Shown piece after piece: positions 61,123-64,000 of a DNA stretch of 64,000 nucleotides. This stretch comes from CAWEQO01 sp963811225. GTDB taxonomy: Bacteria; Chloroflexota; Anaerolineae; Anaerolineales; Anaerolineaceae. The stretch spans positions 310,001 to 374,000 of the forward strand of contig CAWEQO010000007.1 in assembly GCA_963811225.1 (NCBI GenBank). Reading direction: 5' to 3'. How positions within the stretch are numbered: the stretch's first letter is position 1; each line of letters opens with the position of its first letter. The notes beneath the pieces were generated by a model, which was not told the DNA's origin, did not search any database, and saw only the letters and a list, made by a program, of their open reading frames with translations. A program made the translations under genes and the position numbers.

Positions 61123-62025
61123 ATGGCACCAAATGAGCAAGGGCCTATCGAGAGCCTGTTCAAAGAATTTCTAACAGACCGAAAAGCGCAAAATCTGACC
61201 GAAGGGACTATTCACTTCTATGAAGTGAAAATAAAGAAGTTCTTGCAATTCACAACCAAGAAAGATGTTTACGATCTTGGCGGCGTCACCCCGAATTTGA
61301 TCAGGGAATTTCTCATCGAGTTGGAGCCCGACCACCAGCCCTCCGGCGTTCACGCGTATTTCCGCACCTTGCGCACATTCCTGTATTGGTTCGAGCGAGA
61401 ATACGAACCCGAGAAATGGAAGAACCCGATCCGAAAAGTGAGAGCGCCGAAGGTCCCGAAACAGGCTGTCGTGCCAGTCTCTAACGAGACGGTCATGGCA
61501 ATGGCGAACATCTGCCCGAAGACCACTTATGCCGGTGTGCGTGACCGGGCGATGATCCTGACACTGCTGGATACGGGCGTGCGGGCACGAGAACTTCTGA
61601 ATATGGATCTCGACGACATCCAAGACAGTCTGAACGAAATCCTGATCCCCCGAGGCAAAGGGGGCAAGCCGCGCACCGTGTTCCTGGGCCGAGCCTCTAA
61701 AAAGGCGTTGAGAGCCCACCTCAACAACGTGAAAACGAAAGAGGGGCCGGTCTGGTTGTCGAGGGACGGAGACCGCCTGAGCTACTGGGGACTGAAGGAC
61801 GTCATGCGCGACCGCTCCCACCAGGCGAAGGTTGAATGGCCACCGATCCACGACTTCCGCCGCTTGTTCGCTTTGAACTGCCTGCGAAACGGCATGGACA
61901 TCTTCACGCTCCAGATACTCATGGGTCATGCCGACATACAAATCTTGCGCACCTATTTGGCCCAGACCCACGGAGATATCCGCGAAGCTCATATGCGGTA
62001 TTCTCCGGTTGACCGTTTAAAATGA
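61123..62025 (+). CDS. Tyrosine recombinase / phage-type integrase
   Basis: About 300 residues from the ATG at 61123 (AAGGAG eight bases ahead). N-terminal SAM-like core-binding domain (about 8-100), catalytic domain with Arg in TGVRARELL, Lys in GKGGKPRTV, HDFRR (H-x-x-R), MGHADIQ (H/W position) and the Tyr nucleophile in LRTYLAQ. Adjacent to a tRNA-Met remnant, so it should be the integrase of the element that occupies the right end of the window. A strong terminator follows at 62096. Confidence 0.93.
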   Translation: MAPNEQGPIESLFKEFLTDRKAQNLTEGTIHFYEVKIKKFLQFTTKKDVYDLGGVTPNLIREFLIELEPDHQPSGVHAYFRTLRTFLYWFEREYEPEKWKNPIRKVRAPKVPKQAVVPVSNETVMAMANICPKTTYAGVRDRAMILTLLDTGVRARELLNMDLDDIQDSLNEILIPRGKGGKPRTVFLGRASKKALRAHLNNVKTKEGPVWLSRDGDRLSYWGLKDVMRDRSHQAKVEWPPIHDFRRLFALNCLRNGMDIFTLQILMGHADIQILRTYLAQTHGDIREAHMRYSPVDRLK

Positions 62026-62095
62026 CCAGGGGATTGCCCTAACCTTTCTGACATCGGAAACCTAGATGCTCCCTGTTCAATGTGGAAAATAAAAA

Positions 62096-62123
62096 GAGCC
62101 CCGATTTCTCGGGGCTCAGTCTT
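62096..62123 (+). terminator. Terminator after the integrase gene
   Basis: GAGCCCCG, 6-nt loop, CGGGGCTC, then AGTCTTTTT. Confidence 0.92.
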
Positions 62124-62124
62124 T

Positions 62125-62388
62125 TTACCCCCCCATGGGGTGTTGCCCCTTCAGGGGTTCGGCGTTCTCTCTTTCGTACTTGGCGGCCCACTCACGGAGC
62201 CTCTGCTCTTCTTCCTCGCCGTAGCCGGGAGTGTTCTTCTTCATCCATTCGACGGCCTGGTCGAGCGTGCCTTGTTGGATGATGAAGTCTTCGTCGTGGC
62301 CTTGCCACCAGTTGCCCCCGTCCGCCGAGATGAAGACGCGGACCTTGTATTTGGGCGGTTCGATGTGCTTGAACTCGTCGTCTTCCAC
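62125..62388 (-). CDS. Small acidic protein, unknown function
   Basis: 87 residues, very acidic N-terminus and a central VFISADGGNWWQGHDEDF segment, then a helical Glu/Arg-rich end. GTG start. No recognisable family. It overlaps by one base the stop of a 12-codon micro-ORF (62388-62426), suggesting translational coupling. Located on the integrated element. Confidence 0.55.
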   Translation of the reverse strand: MEDDEFKHIEPPKYKVRVFISADGGNWWQGHDEDFIIQQGTLDQAVEWMKKNTPGYGEEEEQRLREWAAKYERENAEPLKGQHPMGG

Positions 62389-62426
62389 TATTCCTCCAGG
62401 TACTTCTGTTTCTGGTCGAGCATCAT
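62388..62426 (-). CDS. Micro-ORF sharing the LDQKQKYLE peptide (copy A)
   Basis: Codes M-M-L-D-Q-K-Q-K-Y-L-E-E. The peptide core and its DNA recur at 62767-62826. May be expressed as a leader or be the end of a decayed gene. Confidence 0.35.
   Translation of the reverse strand: MMLDQKQKYLEE
62393..62422. repeat. 30-bp direct repeat, copy 1
   Basis: One mismatch against 62790-62819; encodes LDQKQKYLE in the minus-strand frame of both micro-ORFs. Confidence 0.8.
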
Positions 62427-62476
62427 GTTGATGAGCCTGACCCGTTTGCAGTGGTGTTAGAGCTCCTCTTTGATGA

Positions 62477-62731
62477 TTATAAATCCGTCTTCCGTCGATT
62501 GCGAAGATTTGCTAACTTTTTGGCAATTCGCTTTTGGGCTTCGATAGTCTCGCCTTCCAGGATAGATACCGAAATTACCTCTCCTTCGACTGTCTCTAGT
62601 TCAACCCACATCCCTGGCTCTGTTCCTTCCGGCAACCGTTCGACAGGAAGGTTCATCCGTCGCAGCCCATCGCCGATCAGGATAACTGCCAATCCCTCTT
62701 CAAAACGATCTATTACTGCTTTCTCTTTCAT
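62477..62731 (-). CDS. DUF3006 family protein
   Basis: 84 residues. VIDRFEEGLAVILIGDG near the start, LPEGTEPGMWVEL and a basic C-terminal tail match the DUF3006 pattern (small beta-rich proteins, often beside MBL-fold or ComEC proteins). Function unknown. On the integrated element. Confidence 0.75.
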   Translation of the reverse strand: MKEKAVIDRFEEGLAVILIGDGLRRMNLPVERLPEGTEPGMWVELETVEGEVISVSILEGETIEAQKRIAKKLANLRNRRKTDL

Positions 62732-62766
62732 TATCGCACCTCAAATGGGATCTCTTTAGTTTGTGA

Positions 62767-62826
62767 CTAGCCGTTCAAACGGGAAGTCACCTCCAGGTAC
62801 TTCTGCTTCTGGTCGAGCACCGGCAT
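62767..62826 (-). CDS. Micro-ORF sharing the LDQKQKYLE peptide (copy B)
   Basis: 19 codons, starts M-P-V-L-D-Q-K-Q-K-Y-L-E and ends with VTSRLNG. Lies 36 bp upstream of the DUF3006 gene, as copy A lies at the start of the 87-residue gene. Confidence 0.35.
   Translation of the reverse strand: MPVLDQKQKYLEVTSRLNG
62790..62819. repeat. 30-bp direct repeat, copy 2
   Basis: See 62393-62422. Confidence 0.8.
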
Positions 62827-62917
62827 ACAAACTTCATGCAATAGCGCCGGGAGGTCGCCTCCCGGCGCAGATATTGCCTTTCTTTACTTCTTTCAATTTT
62901 CCAACCCTACCTGATCG

Positions 62918-62946
62918 TTGACACAATTTGCACAATCTGTGCTATA
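62918..62946 (+). promoter_or_regulatory. Promoter of the WYL regulator with a palindromic operator
   Basis: TTGACA (62918-62923), 17-nt spacer, GCTATA (62941-62946; an alternative -10 is TATAAC with 19). The spacer contains GCACA-ATC-TGTGC (62930-62942), a perfect 5-bp palindrome between -35 and -10 where a dimeric regulator, possibly the WYL protein itself, could bind. The rest of 62827-63142 shows no gene. Confidence 0.5.
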
Positions 62947-63142
62947 ACAATACTGTCACTTGTTTTCCACAAAGTTCATAACGGGATGGTTGCTTATCAG
63001 TAGTAACTGGTCCCTCATCGCATTGATATGAGGGGGAAAGAAAAAGGCTTTCTTTTCGTATTTCTTGCAATCTGTTTCGTTACCTGCAACACCTGTATTG
63101 TATTCTGTAGTTAACCTTTGATGCCACAGGCAGGTGAAACGA

Positions 63143-64000
63143 ATGAACCGTGCAGCCACAAAAGCAGAACGCTTGCTCCAAATTGAAGCCTTGCTGCTCT
63201 CACATAGTGAAGGGCTCAGTCAAGCGCAAATTGCCCGAAAGTTGGGCGTAAGCCGTTCTACAATCTTTCGTTATCTAACTGGGCTTCCAGGTCATATCTA
63301 TCAAGAAGCTGATGGCAGGCTGAGAATTGACCGGGATGCCTATCTGATCCATGTGCGGTTCAATCTTCATGAAGCCATGGCAGTTCATATGGCATCACGC
63401 CTCCTCGCCACCCGCATGGATCGCCAGAACCCGCATGCTGCGGCCGCGCTCCGCAAACTGGGCTTTGCCCTGGAACGATTGGCGCCATGTATCAGTCGCC
63501 ATCTGGGACAATCCGCCGACAGCATGGATGAGGATGCTCAGTGGCAAGACCAGAACTACCTGCGCTCACTGGAGACCTTGACGCGAGCCTGGGCGGAGGG
63601 CCGAAAGGTAAGGGTCTGGCATCGTAAAGACCGTAACACTCCGGTATGGGATTACGTTTTCTCCCCCTACTATATCGAGCCAAATGCCATCGGCCAATCG
63701 ACTTATGCAATCGGTTTCCGGGAACCGCCGAGAGCCTTGCGAACCTTTAAAATCGAACGCATCGAGCGGGTAGAACTGTTGGGTGAAGGTATTCAATCCC
63801 GGATGATTTTCTACCAGGTGAATTGTTTTCGGATGCCTGGGGGATCTGGTACACCGAGGCTGATCCGATTGAAGTTGTCCTTCGTTTCAGCCCTCGGGTC
63901 GCTCAACGGATAGGGGAAACCCGCTGGCATCGTTCAGAGCAGGTGACCGCGCAAGAAGACGGCAGCCTGCTCTGGCGTGCATTTATTGCGGAACCACTGG
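63143..64000 (+). CDS. HTH-WYL transcriptional regulator, partial (one frameshift)
   Basis: Runs off the right edge. N-terminal helix-turn-helix (about residues 10-60, SQAQIARKLGVSRSTIFRYL), a helical linker and a WYL-like beta region (about 145-215, VWDYVFSPYYIEPNAIGQSTYAIG). At about 63790-63810 the frame must shift by one base, after which DDFLPGELFSDAWGIWY and RFSPRVAQRIGETRWH continue the WYL C-terminal domain in the other frame. WYL proteins bind nucleic acid ligands and often regulate defence or DNA-damage genes; what this one controls lies beyond the window or is itself. Confidence 0.85.

Noticed and set aside
1..64000. CRISPR array
   Set aside because: No regularly spaced direct repeats with unique spacers were seen; the only direct repeats are pairs (51.3-51.5 kb, 62.4-62.8 kb) or coding heptads.

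Overview
The window looks like chromosome of a fairly GC-rich Gram-positive-like or monoderm environmental bacterium, most plausibly a Chloroflexota (Anaerolineae-type) genome. That assignment is an inference from gene content: a lipoprotein copper nitrite reductase, large PAS/HisKA_3 sensor kinases, an NqrB/RnfD-FMN-binding-ApbE module, small zinc-ribbon membrane proteins and a PreP-like M16 peptidase. No rRNA is present to confirm it. At least nine conserved genes carry a single apparent frameshift, several at homopolymers, so the assembly probably contains uncorrected indels. These genes are annotated as whole genes with the shift noted.

Layout. 1-1.6 kb: end of a membrane flavin electron-transfer module (FMN-binding lipoprotein-like protein, ApbE, start of an RnfD/NqrB-like subunit). 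1.7-4.7 kb: ECF sigma factor and its membrane anti-sigma partner. 4.8-5.3 kb: VanZ remnant and a PLDc_N-type small protein. 5.5-31.4 kb: one long leftward catabolic region. In order of transcription it encodes an NCS2 xanthine/uracil-type permease, a three-subunit molybdenum hydroxylase (FAD, 2Fe-2S, Mo), a CodA-like amidohydrolase, a fused 2Fe-2S/Mo hydroxylase, a third Mo subunit, a BMP-type ABC importer (lipoprotein, ATPase, two permeases), a biotin-dependent sodium-pump decarboxylase (carboxyltransferase, gamma, biotin carrier, beta), FdrA, a DUF1116 protein, a cyclase-family metal hydrolase, a GNAT-like protein and the biotin transporter BioY. 31.4-32.2 kb: a divergent control region with two good promoters, a FadR-type operator and an intrinsic terminator inside the leader of the catabolic operon. 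32.2-33.4 kb: three small membrane proteins. 33.5-38.6 kb: PreP-like peptidase, a nucleotidyltransferase-GHMP kinase fusion and an aldo/keto-reductase-like barrel protein. 39.0-40.8 kb: FtsH. 40.9-54.2 kb: a signalling block with two CheB-type methylesterases, a CheR-PAS protein and three HisKA_3 kinases, one receiver-only regulator and, inserted among them, lipoate-protein ligase. 54.3-58.0 kb: GNAT protein, NirK, DUF1801 protein, methyltransferase. 58.3-60.0 kb: a complete IS1634-family element with inverted repeats and a 6-bp target duplication. 60.0-60.8 kb: adenylate/guanylate cyclase. From about 60.95 kb a tRNA-Met 3' half remnant abuts a tyrosine integrase, so the right end of the window is the start of an integrated element that carries small genes and a WYL regulator running off the edge.

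How it works together. The 26-kb leftward region appears to be a purine/ureide-type catabolic island. Two transport systems bring in substrate, molybdenum hydroxylases oxidise rings, hydrolases open them, FdrA/DUF1116 are expected to transfer or release a carbamoyl-type group, and a biotin-dependent decarboxylase would couple a decarboxylation to Na+ export, with BioY supplying biotin. The exact substrate is not known from sequence. Similar FadR-type operator sequences at the permease promoter and at the decarboxylase promoter suggest one GntR-family regulator, not encoded in this window, controls both halves.
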